From NCBI GenBank assembly GCA_930367215.1, contig OV884057.1:203349621-203413620 (forward strand): a stretch of DNA of 64,000 nt. The letters are read 5' to 3'. How positions within the stretch are numbered: position 1 is the first letter of the stretch; every line of letters starts with the position of its first letter. Positions 54,750 through 63,783 of the stretch are shown piece by piece. The notes beneath the pieces are model-generated. The model was given only the letters and a program-made list of their open reading frames with translations. It was not told the DNA's origin and did not search any database. The position numbers and the translations under genes were made by a program. Origin of the DNA: Pollenia angustigena. Its lineage: Eukaryota > Arthropoda > Insecta > Diptera > Polleniidae.

Positions 54750-55825
54750 CACAGTGGCGCCATTTGAGTTTTTTCGTTGCAAAAATCATATCTTTTGAAC
54801 CGAATAAGGTAATTGAACAGTTTAAACAGCATATGATAGATAACTGTTCAGCCTATGAAATGTGCATTTGAAAAGGGTGCTACGCTGTGTAGGGGCCTAC
54901 TTATGGGTTATCAAAGTTAAAATTAGTAGAAAAATCAATTTTATGGTACCTAAAAAAAAATTATTTTTACATTTTTAGATTGTTTTTATTTTTTTTTTTC
55001 TTTAGGGTTCTAAATTATTACCCAACAAATTAAAAAAAAAAATTTTTTTTTTTTAAATTTATTTTTTCAATTTTCTGTATTTTCGGTATATGGGTAATTC
55101 CATGTCACACATATATTCGCGTAACTCAAAAATGGTTTAGTTTATTGAAATAACTAAAAAACCGAAATTCGGCAATAAATAATAAAGTGGGGTTGGTCAT
55201 ACATTTGACCCATCTAGGAGCATCCTACGCGCTGTAGGGGCCAAATTAAAGAATTTTATTAAACCGCAATATTAGTATGGCAACCATGTCTTTTTAACCT
55301 TTTTTACCTCTAGAAGCCAAACGGGCACGTACGGGCAGATAAAATTTTTGAATTATGTAAAGAAATAATCAAAGAACAGATTTTGCAAATATGGCAAATA
55401 TAGAAAAATATAGATTTTTGTTATTTTCCGTCAAAGTTGAAAAATAGTGAAAAAACGGATAGTTTTTAAATAGTGATTTACCAGGAGAAACACAAAGCAA
55501 ACAGTTCATTTTTTTTTTATCATTACACATTTAATAAATGCATCAATCAATACAAACAAAAAATAAGGCGATTCGTTACCTATTTTTCGTGATATTACAC
55601 CTGAAATCGCAACAAATTTACTAAAAATTGTGTGTTTTTTTGAAAACCGAAAGTCGGTCAACTTTGAACGGCTATATCTTCTAAACTAAAAATGTGATAT
55701 TATTAAGAGTGGCAGATTTGAAATCGTTGAAAAGTTTCCTATAACATGAGTTTATTCAAAACTTCGTCGGTGCTCATGAAAATTTTGATTTTTGCAACCT
55801 CGTTTGCTCTACGGGCGCTACTGTG
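54750..55825. mobile_element. Transib-like non-autonomous element with RSS-like ends
   Basis: 1,076 bp flanked by a perfect GC-rich 5-bp duplication CGTCG (54745-54749 and 55826-55830); the surrounding pol reading (NV / VADALSRQ) confirms exact boundaries. Left end: CACAGTG, 23 bp, CAAAAATCA. Right end (inverted): CACAGTA, 24 bp, CAAAAATCA. A CAC heptamer, an A-rich nonamer-like block and 5-bp GC-rich duplications are features of Transib, the family related to RAG1. Interior: AT-rich, two direct GCTGTGTAGGGGCC / GCGCTGTAGGGGCC segments, no transposase recognised. Confidence 0.8.
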
Positions 55826-57110
55826 CGTCGTAGCCGACGCACTTTCTAGACAGGTCTTGAATAATATTCCCGATGATGAGTCACTACGAAGTACCCAACA
55901 TTCTGTTGAAAGCAGCGACAGTTTTAATATCCCTGAAATCACTAGACCTATTAATGAATTTAAACAACAAATTTTACTTTGCAAAACTAATTTCTCAAAA
56001 CATGAATCCCTGATAACTTTCGGTAGAATTCGCCACATAATAGAGTTCGATACGAGGGAAAATTTGAGAAGTATATTGTTGGAATTCCTTAAGCCTAATC
56101 TTGTTACTGCAATTCATTGCACCGCAGAAGATCTATACGAATTTAAAGAAACCGTAAAAAATATATTTAAAAACAAATTCGTTTATACCACGATACTCGC
56201 AATTGACATTACTAGCCCTGATGATCAAACAGCTATAATAGAGCAAACTCATGCCCGTGCTCATAGAAACTGTAAAGAAAATCATAAACAGATATTTCAA
56301 CAATACTATTGGCCAAAAATGTTAAATAGTATAAAACAATATATCAGACATTGCGATATATGCAATAAAGCCAAGTATGATAGAAAACCCGCTAAGCTTC
56401 CAATTGGAGAAGCTCCAATTCCCAACAATGAGGGGGAGTTCCTTCATATTGATATCTTTTATGCACAAAGTCATAAGTTTATAACCTGTATAGATGCTTA
56501 TTCAAAATTCTTGGTAATAAAACATATAGAAGATAAACTGAATCTTGGGGAAAAAGTCCAAGAAATTCTGCAAAGCTTTCCAAACGCGAAAAAAATTACT
56601 CTTGATAATGAACCAGGGTTTACAAACCCACAATTTAAATCATTAATGCAGAGGTTACAGGTAGAATTGTATTACTGTGATCCACGCCATAGTTCGACAA
56701 ATGGTCAGGTGGAAAGGGTACACTCAACTCTGGTTGAAATCACCCGTTGCATTAAGGAAGAATTTCATTTAATTGATGTTAAAGAAGCATTTTATCGAGC
56801 TGCTCAGCAGTATAATTTAACCATTCATTCAGTAACGAATAAAAAACCATACGATATATTTCATAACAAAGTCCAACATGACGATGTACGAGATAAACTT
56901 CGTCAAGCACAATTGAAGTTGATGAATAGAAATAAACCTACTAAAATAAAAACGTACGAACAAAATCAAGAGGTCTATGAGAAACTTATTGGCAAAAGAA
57001 ATAAATTAGATGATAGGTATAAGAAGCAAAAAATAAGCGAGGATTTAGGAAATAAAGTAAAAATATTTAGTAGACGTAGGATTATACATAAGGAGAATAT
57101 AAAATCATAA
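55826..57110 (+). pseudogene. pol: Errantivirus Pol, part 2: integrase
   Basis: Resumes pol at VVADALSRQ, the usual RNase H/integrase linker. HHCC zinc domain (HARAH ... CDIC), then catalytic core: D in HIDIFY, D in LDNEPGF, E in GQVERVH, with 35 residues between the second D and the E (DD35E). Basic C-terminal region (KKQKISEDLGNKVKIFSRRR). Stop at 57108-57110. The frame differs from part 1 by exactly the insert plus duplication (1,081 bp, one base modulo three). Cut off from its start, so not translated as Pol. Confidence 0.88.
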
Positions 57111-57154
57111 ATGTTTCTCTTCTCTGCAGGAAATGTCACTCAAAATTATTATAA

Positions 57155-58288
57155 AATTATAATGAAAGACAGAGGATAATTAATAGAGAAGTTTTAGAAA
57201 GAGTTAACTTATTGACGAATACCACAAATCACATTATTAAGACCATCCAATCCTTAGAAGAAGTTAGAAGACTACAAGAAGAAACAATAACCAATAAATT
57301 AAGGTTACTGAGAGAGGAGATTGTTAACGTGGAGTATGCGTTGCAGTGGTCAAAGGTAGGGATCATAAATTCTTTTATTTTATCCGAAAGGGAGATGAAT
57401 GAGGTTAAACAATTTTTAGATCAGGAAAAGTTCCCTTATGCTGATCTAGAACAAGCATTAAGTTTTGCGACAATTAAAATAGCCACAGATTATAGAGCTA
57501 TCATTTATATAGTAAATCTTCCTGCAATAGATAGTAAGATTTGTGAAAAAATGTTGATTAAACCAATAAAAAAGGGAAACAAAATTGTAAAAATTAACTC
57601 TGAAAATATAATAAGATGTAATAAGGAAATTTACGAACAAAGAGAAAACTGCAAAGAATATAATAAATTATGTATTTGTAGCGAAGAAAAATTAATAGAT
57701 ATAAGCAAAACAAATTGTATTCCCTTACTTTTATCAAGTAGGAAACATGATTGCGTTGTAATTAATAATCAGCATATAAATACGGTACAAGAACTGTATC
57801 CGGGAACTATTTTGCTGAACCAATTTGAAGGTATTGTCGGGACATCGAATAATGAAACAAGTGAATTACGTGGAACATACCTAATTCAGTTCCACAATGA
57901 TACTATCACAATTGCCAATAAAACATATATTTCAAAAGAAATATCTGATTGGAAACCGCTTCCTGCTTTGTTGCAACCAACAAAAAATGGTGGAAATTTA
58001 GAGGAAGTGCTTTCTTTGGAATTGATGAAGGATCTACAAACAAGTAATATTGAAAGGTTAGCGTCAATGTCGGCCAAAGGAAAAGTGATGTTCTCACTTA
58101 ATTTGGGCCTTGTAGTTGTGTTAACGGTTTGTATATTGGCGATGGCTTTCAAACTTCGGACCAAATTAACGGTCACAAATATAATCGAAGAAAACCATCC
58201 GCCGGTAACCGAAAATCCTAGAGAAATGCCTGTCCCTCGTGAACAAAGATGCGAATTTCGCAGTATCAATGATCTTCCTATCCATTAA
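57155..58288 (+). pseudogene. env: Errantivirus Env remnant (C-terminal part)
   Basis: Frame open from 57155 to TAA at 58286-58288, without any ATG near its start. The visible part is a stalk/ectodomain rich in coiled-coil-like segments (VRRLQEETITNKLRLLREEI), a Cys-containing region (ENCKEYNKLCIC), N-glycosylation sequons (NNET, NKT), a membrane segment VMFSLNLGLVVVLTVCILAM and a short cytoplasmic tail. Errantivirus Env proteins (baculovirus-F-like) are longer by more than 100 residues, with a signal peptide, furin site and fusion peptide, none of which I find. TCTCTGCAG at 57121-57129 could be the env splice acceptor. Most likely truncated by deletion. Confidence 0.7.
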
Positions 58289-58310
58289 GTATCGGGACGA
58301 TCCCACTTAC

Positions 58311-58319
58311 GGAAGGGGG
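58311..58319 (+). other. Polypurine tract
   Basis: GGAAGGGGG immediately before the 3' LTR (AGTTAAGG): primer for plus-strand DNA synthesis. Confidence 0.85.
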
Positions 58320-58690
58320 AGTTAAGGCGACAGCATTCTTTTAAAGTTCTTTTCGTTTTTTTTTCATATCAATACAATTTATTTTAAAGTTCTTTTCGTT
58401 TTTTTCAAATATCAATACAATTCATAAATTCTGCTGACGCTTGCCGCAGAAAAAAATTGTTTTCAATTTTAGTATCAAATTACTTATCACGCGCAATAAA
58501 GAATTGCTGATTTGCAATTCAACAACATAATTGATTATTATCGCGTAAACAAAAATCATGTTTGCTACTGGTATTAATAATTAAGTATAGAATAAAATTA
58601 AGTCAGTTTTAAGTTTTAAGTTGGTGGTGTAAGACAGATGTAGAAATAAAAAATCTTTTTTTAAAAAAACAAAAACGAAATGTTTTAATT
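58320..58690 (+). repeat. 3' LTR
   Basis: 371 bp, identical by eye to the 5' LTR except for one extra T in a T run near 58354. Followed by TGCA. Confidence 0.92.
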
Positions 58691-58694
58691 TGCA

Positions 58695-58985
58695 CATATA
58701 TTTTCCCATTTCCTACAACCCCGGTTTGCTGAAATTTACGCGCAATTCTCCCGATTGTGGAAACATTTGGTCGATTATACTGACCATAAAAATCACCATG
58801 TGCATTAAATGCATTTAAATTGAACGCCCATTTTCGTAAAAGGCCTTATAAATCTTTACGCGCTGCTCAATTGTGTACCTCTAAATAATCGAAGTTGTCA
58901 AATACTGAAACAAAGATAGGTCAATTTAAGTTGCGCAAAAAACTTGACATTAAGGTGTGACTCACAATTAACATCATGGATTACA
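58695..58985 (-). mobile_element. DD41D mariner copy 4, part 2 (N-terminal side)
   Basis: Minus-strand equivalent of 8930-9160 of copy 2: GGTGTGACTCACAATTAAC of the terminal repeat region, CAATTGAGCAGCGCG and TGTAGGAAATGGGAAAA are recognisable. The outermost part of the terminal repeat is missing here; a GGTTTTACCACCCTTTA at about 59466 may be that end, displaced by an insertion. Confidence 0.65.
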
Positions 58986-60050
58986 CAGTACAACACATGA
59001 TTTGCCAACTCAATTCTGTGAACTGTATGTGAAATTAGACCCAAAAAGAAGAATTTCTGCATCATTCGTTTTGTCTTCTTACCTGCGATTTGAAGTTAGT
59101 ATCGATTTGAAGTTAGTACTATCGTATAGGGGAATTTATCACATTTTAGGCCCTGTTGTTTGACATAGCTCGACAACCACTAGCCCAATTTAGTTGAAAT
59201 AAATTTTAAAAAATTAAGAATTACAATTCCCTTAATCTGTTCATATATTGTTTTCCTATACAAGTAACACTCTCGAAGTTAAAAATGAATGTATGAAGGG
59301 AAAAAATTATTTTTTGCCTAAAAATTTAAATTTTTTTTTTTTAAATACATAAAAAATCCAAAATGGAAAAAAGTTTCAAGTCTAGTTATTTTTTCGCAAA
59401 GTCACATAACCTATGAGCAAAATGAGACAAAGATCATAAAAATCGATAATATGATAATTATAATTATGGTTTTACCACCCTTTATTATATATTTATCAAT
59501 TTAAAAATAAAATACATAAATTATTTAGTTTAATTTCTTCGACCTTCTTAATATTATTTCCTTTTTTAAAAAATTTTTTTTTGAAAAATCCCTGAAGAAG
59601 CAAGCTATCCATTGAGATAGCGAAATATTGGATAAATTTTAAATATTCTTTATATAAAACGGACCTTGAGCTTGAGAAATTATTGAAAGGAAATAAAATA
59701 CATATTTACATTTAAGATAAATTCATAGTGACATTGTTGATTTCTGGAATAAAAGGTGAATGAAGGTTGTTATCCTGAACGATCTATAAAATTTTGTTTC
59801 CTAAGATAAAAAGATTTTTCGAAAGGAAATTGGTACTAGGTGGTAACTAAAAGTGGTCGCAATCTTTACACTTATCGATTTGCACAAAAATTCTAATAGG
59901 TCGAAGTTCTTATTTTATTGTATAGTAATAAAACACTAATAAGAACGTTTTTAAATGCTGCTTTCTATTCTTTTATCATACAAACCGATTCAAGTACCGA
60001 TACAAGTAACTAAGTATCGATACTTTTTTTTCGATTCTAAGTAGGTATCG
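58986..60050. other. Non-coding filler inside nest 2
   Basis: AT-rich, no gene. Contains the possible displaced mariner end (59466-59482). Confidence 0.4.
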
Positions 60051-60686
60051 ATACTTTACGAGCGATACCACATCGAGTAAAAGTATCGATACCTTAGAGG
60101 TATCGTTTCATCCCTACCTGGGAGGTTAAAGTAAAGTTGTAATAATGGAACACTTTTTATACGGTCAATAACTTCCTATTTTTAGCTATCGGTAAGTTGT
60201 GAAAACGGGCCTAAGACAACAATAATCTTAAATTACAACCTGCTTTGTCTTACAATTTTTGAGTAAAAATTAAATGAAGATGACGAAATTCAAGCAACAC
60301 ATCGGGTATACAGATAGATCTTTAAAACAGCAAAACCATCTGCAAACCAAAATTTCGAAATTTATTTATTTTTTTTTTTTTTGATTTGCGGCGACAGCTC
60401 TTGTCTAACTAAAATTAAAACATGTACCAAAATAAGCCTCAAAAAGGCAAAATATGCACTATAAACTTAAAAAAATTCTACAAAAAGGCTCTTGAAACTA
60501 AAATATGCAAAAAAATATGCAAAAATATGCACTAACAAATCAATGCCAAAATTAATAAAAAGCTCTGAAACGGATAAATATATCGTTTCTGTTTTCATTG
60601 GTCGCGCAAGGAAAAACATGCAATTGCATATTTATGGTTTCCCTGGTCATAAGTCAAATTAAAATTTTCTAGCACCTCGAAATTTA

Positions 60687-61165
60687 GGCCCCTATTACGG
60701 TTTACAACTCAGTTGTAATTTCTTAATTTTTGTATTATGGTTTACAACTTTGCTAAATTGCGCTGAACAAAAACATAACAAAAATTACAACTGATCACAA
60801 CCAGGGGGGTTACCGCGTATTTCGATTCGAAAGAAATCATTTACGGATTCAAACAATTTGTACTGTGTATTACGATTATCGTAATCGTTGGAAACGATGA
60901 AAGAGGTTGTAATTTTTAAAAAATTAGAAATTTGATGAGCAATTTTTGTTCTTAATAGAGAGTGGCTTTTAAGAAAGTGATTTTTTGTTTTCAATAAAGT
61001 ATGAAAAACGTCCGTTTATTCGAAACAAATATTACGAAAATCGTAATACACAGTACAAATTGTTCAAATCCGTAAATGATTTTTTTCGAATCGAAATACG
61101 CGGTAACCCCCCAGTTGTCTTTATTACAACTCAACTGAGCTGAGTTGTTAACCGTAATAGGGGCC
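60687..61165. mobile_element. GGCCCCTATTACGG MITE, copy 2 (split)
   Basis: GGCCCCTATTACGGTTTAC / GGCCCCTATTACGGTTAAC inverted ends, flanked by TTA (60684-60686, 61166-61168). Interior matches 23274-23442; split by the MITE at 60805-61111. Confidence 0.82.
60805..61111. mobile_element. GGGGGTTACCGCG palindromic MITE, CAG target
   Basis: Perfect inverted ends GGGGGTTACCGCGTATTTCG, flanked by CAG (60802-60804 and 61112-61114). Inner inverted block TACTGTGTATTACGAT. 307 bp inside the GGCCCC MITE; comparison with 23274-23442 shows the target. Confidence 0.82.
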
Positions 61166-61768
61166 TTAATTTTTCTCTCTAGAGTTGAGTATGTTTAGAG
61201 GTATTTGTTTGAAATTTCTACACAATATGAAGAAACGATATGCCGAATTATTCCACATTATTAGCGGCCTTTTGTTCCACTGGAAATTAAAGAATTACAA
61301 ACATTTACTCAAAAATCAGGTTTTTTGAGTTATGACTCTATTCGATTGTGTGTAGCCGGATCGGGTGGATAATTCAGAGGAAAAAGGGGCATGGTAAACT
61401 TGATTTGTTTTTAACATTTTAGCTTTTATTAAAGCCATAAATGACATAGCATATAGTCCTAACAATGGAGAAAGTGTTAGGCAAAATACATGGTTTAAAA
61501 TACAAAATACTTGCTGGTCAAGTATTTAAAATACAAAATGCTTCCACGTCATGTACATGTATGTATTTTAAATACGAAATCACCATTTTTCTTCAAACCA
61601 AAAAATACATTAGATAAAACTAATTAACAAAACAATTGCTTCCTTTTATAAATATCAGATTTTTTAATGCAGCATCAGACAAACAGTTCCTTGTTGGAGA
61701 ATAAATAAAACCTGCTTAAGAAAATAATCTTTCTACAGGTCCTGATAAGCACAAACTTGTATTAAATT
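61166..61768. other. Non-coding stretch with AAAATACAAAATACTT repeats
   Basis: 61490-61580 carries TTTAAAATACAAAATACTTG and variants, also present at 63648-63776. No gene. Confidence 0.4.
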
Positions 61769-62089
61769 CTATGAATACTCTTTTAACATTTGGATAGCTG
61801 TCAAGACTGCTAATGTCTTTGCTCTTGTCACTGAGGAAACTGACAAATTCCAACTCTTACTGGTGCTTCTACTTCGTATATTTCCAGGTGTCATTTTAAG
61901 TTTTTTGTAAATTTCCTTCAGAGCATAAATTGCAATATTTTGGATTCTTTGCCGTTCTTCTATCATGATGTTTTCTGGCAGCCAACTCTTATAACCAGAA
62001 TGATAACAGGAGGCCAAAATATCTCTATTTATTTCCGGTGATAGTTTAAAAAACTTATCGAATCTTTTTTCAAGCTCTCTTTCAGTTAG
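61769..62089 (-). CDS. Unidentified reading frame
   Basis: Open from about 62089 (LTERELEKRFDKFFKLS) through CYHSGYKSWLPENIM and YALKEIYKKLKMTPGN to KTLAVLTAIQMLKEYS and stop at 61769-61771. Amino-acid usage is balanced and not the Ile/Lys/Asn-rich type that AT-rich noise gives, so it may be an exon or a TE-encoded piece. I do not recognise the family. It begins exactly where TAGGGTAGCCAGATTTT (hAT-end-like) starts, suggesting that an insertion cut it. Confidence 0.35.
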   Translation of the reverse strand, partial: LTERELEKRFDKFFKLSPEINRDILASCYHSGYKSWLPENIMIEERQRIQNIAIYALKEIYKKLKMTPGNIRSRSTSKSWNLSVSSVTRAKTLAVLTAIQMLKEYS

Positions 62090-62207
62090 GGTAGCCAGAT
62101 TTTAAATTCGGAAAAACAGTACATTGATTACAAAAAAAACAGTACAATCAAGAAAAAAACAGTACATTTTTTTGACGAAAACTTAACCATTTGTTTTAAT
62201 TAGTAAC

Positions 62208-62321
62208 CCCCAATTTCACAAAGTTCAACTATAATTAACTATCAGTTCAAGCTGTCAAAACATATTGTAAGCTGGAAGTTAAAGTAATAGTTAGTTTTAA
62301 CTGAACTTGGTGAAATTGGGG
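62208..62321. mobile_element. CCCCAATTTCAC palindromic MITE
   Basis: CCCCAATTTCACAAAGTTCA / CCCCAATTTCACCAAGTTCA inverted ends, 114 bp; followed by ACTATAATTAACTAT-type words. Related to 62684-62787. Confidence 0.7.
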
Positions 62322-62683
62322 TAAATATTTTAAACTTTTGATTGAATATGCAACAACAATTATATAAAGAAATACACTTAAAATGTGTAACGTTTCAACA
62401 ATATATGAAATTACTCCATTTGCGTTTAAAAAGCAAACACCACAAACGAAGCATTTGGCCAGGAAAACGATAACATTGCTGTAAGCCATATAAGAAAGGA
62501 GAAAATCCTTACTTAGCTCAAAATAATTAACTCATTGATTGCGTAAGTACGATTTTTTTTAAACATATTCGTATTTTAAGCAATTTTCACTACACACATA
62601 GTTGCACAAATCATTAAGAATTTGAGAAAATGTTTGTTTCCTAAATTAATTTTCCAATTTTAAACAATTTTTAAATTATTTAC

Positions 62684-62787
62684 GGCTAATTTTACCAAGT
62701 TCAGCTATAATTAACTATTACTAAAACAATAGGTTTTTTGACTTTTATAATGAAAGTTAATTAAACCTGAACTTGAGGAAATTGGCC
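62684..62787. mobile_element. Related palindromic MITE
   Basis: GGCTAATTTTACCAAGTTCA / GGCCAATTTCCTCAAGTTCA inverted ends; GCTATAATTAACTATTA is shared with the element at 62208. 104 bp. Confidence 0.6.
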
Positions 62788-63647
62788 ATTAATCTATAAA
62801 ATCCAAAAAAAAAATAGTTTGGTTAATTTTTATTTCACAAAATCTGAAAATATTTAATATCAAGTGAAATTGAAAACGATGAATATTTTCAATAACATTT
62901 TTGTAAAAATTAACTTATCTTTTTCTTATTTCAGTAGTTTAGGTAAAGAAAAGTGGTCCTCAAAGGTATTAGGTATTTTTATAAATTTTGAACACGGAGA
63001 ATTTTCCAAATTTGTTTGTTTTCAATTTCACGTGATTCTAAAAATTAACGATAATTGTGTTGGAATAAGTTTTTTTTTAGTACTTAAAAAAAATTTAGAT
63101 TTTATTTTTGTCTTTTTCAGGTGTGGAAAGGGAAAGACTATTGGAAGAGGTGGCCATAAAATCATAACAACAGGAAAATATACCACTGCTACGAGCCACC
63201 CATTATAATTTAGATTTCTACTGTGTATTTCAGAGAAAACAATGACCACAGCGTAAAAGCTCTTATTATTTTAGAACTTTTTTTTTAACACAACATAATT
63301 TTTGTAAGCCAGTACTGTTAAATATAGACTGAGCAAAAAAAAAACAGTACAAAAAACTGTACAAAGTGTAAAAAACAGTACATTTGCAAAAAATCAGTAA
63401 ATGTACTGCTTAAAACAGAAAGTTTCAGTAGTAGTATAATCGGACTTAAATGTCTTAAATTTTTTCCATTCAACCGATTTAATCAGACATTAAAGACGGC
63501 AAAAGTTTCCCGTAATAACATTTGTTACCCTGCAGGTAATCTAAAGCAGTGGCAATAGGTTTCAAAACTACAATGAATTCTTCTAACTATTCCAGTTCTA
63601 TAGCCGCGATAGTGCTTAACTTAACTTACCAAATAATTCATTTAAAC
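62788..63647. other. Non-coding stretch with ACAGTAC words
   Basis: AAACAGTAC-rich segments at 62108-62170 and 63342-63420 look like subterminal repeats of one decayed hAT-like element (left end TAGGGTAGCCAGATTTT at about 62090). No supported gene. Confidence 0.4.
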
Positions 63648-63776
63648 TTTGTTTTTAAAATACAAAATACTCCCATTTTTTATGTATTTAAAATACAAAC
63701 TACTTCTATTTATTGTATGTATTTAAAAAACAAAATACTTGCTGGACATGTATTTAAAATACAAAATACTTGCAAG
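63648..63776. repeat. TTTAAAATACAAAATACT minisatellite-like repeats
   Basis: Four near-copies in about 130 bp, also found at 61490-61580. Confidence 0.55.
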
Positions 63777-63783
63777 TTAAACT

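Larger units (their letters stand above)
50568..58690 (+). mobile_element. Errantivirus-type (Gypsy superfamily) LTR retrotransposon
   Basis: 8,123 bp between 4-bp duplications TGCA (50564-50567 and 58691-58694), with 370/371-bp LTRs starting AGTTAAGG and ending TTTTAATT, primer site, polypurine tract, gag, pol and an env remnant. Gag lacks a zinc knuckle, protease has DSG, env has a C-terminal membrane segment: an insect errantivirus plan. The LTRs differ visibly only by the length of one T run (8 versus 9), so the insertion is young. Broken by a 1,076-bp Transib-like insertion in pol and by the shortened env. Confidence 0.92.
47396..60116. mobile_element. hAT-like element, third layer of nest 2
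   Basis: TAGGGATGAAACGATAC at 47396 and its perfect inverse ending at 60116; perfect 8-bp duplication CCTGGGAG (47388-47395 and 60117-60124). Both ends carry GTATCGATACTT-type palindromic words. It holds all of the inner repeats and the LTR element; its own remaining sequence is short, so it was probably a MITE-sized hAT. Confidence 0.88.
47265..60211. mobile_element. Harbinger-like MITE, second layer of nest 2
   Basis: GGCCCGTTTTACAACTTACC at 47265 and its near-perfect inverse ending at 60211, both followed by GATAGCTAAA. Flanked by TAA on both sides (47262-47264, 60212-60214). GGCCC ends and a TAA duplication are compatible with PIF/Harbinger. Split by the hAT at 47396-60116. Confidence 0.75.
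46863..60645. mobile_element. Outer hAT-like element of nest 2
   Basis: TAGGGAAACCAGAAATATGC at 46863 and, inverted at the right, CAGGGAAACCATAAATATGC ending at 60645. 8-bp flanks GTCATAAC (46855-46862) and GTCATAAG (60646-60653), 7/8. Its own sequence is rich in AAATATGC words at both sides; the 13.8-kb span results from nested insertions. Confidence 0.75.

Noticed and set aside
59466..59482. GGTTTTACCACCCTTTA as an additional mariner
   Set aside because: Only a terminal-repeat-like end is present; probably the displaced end of the relic at 58695-58985.
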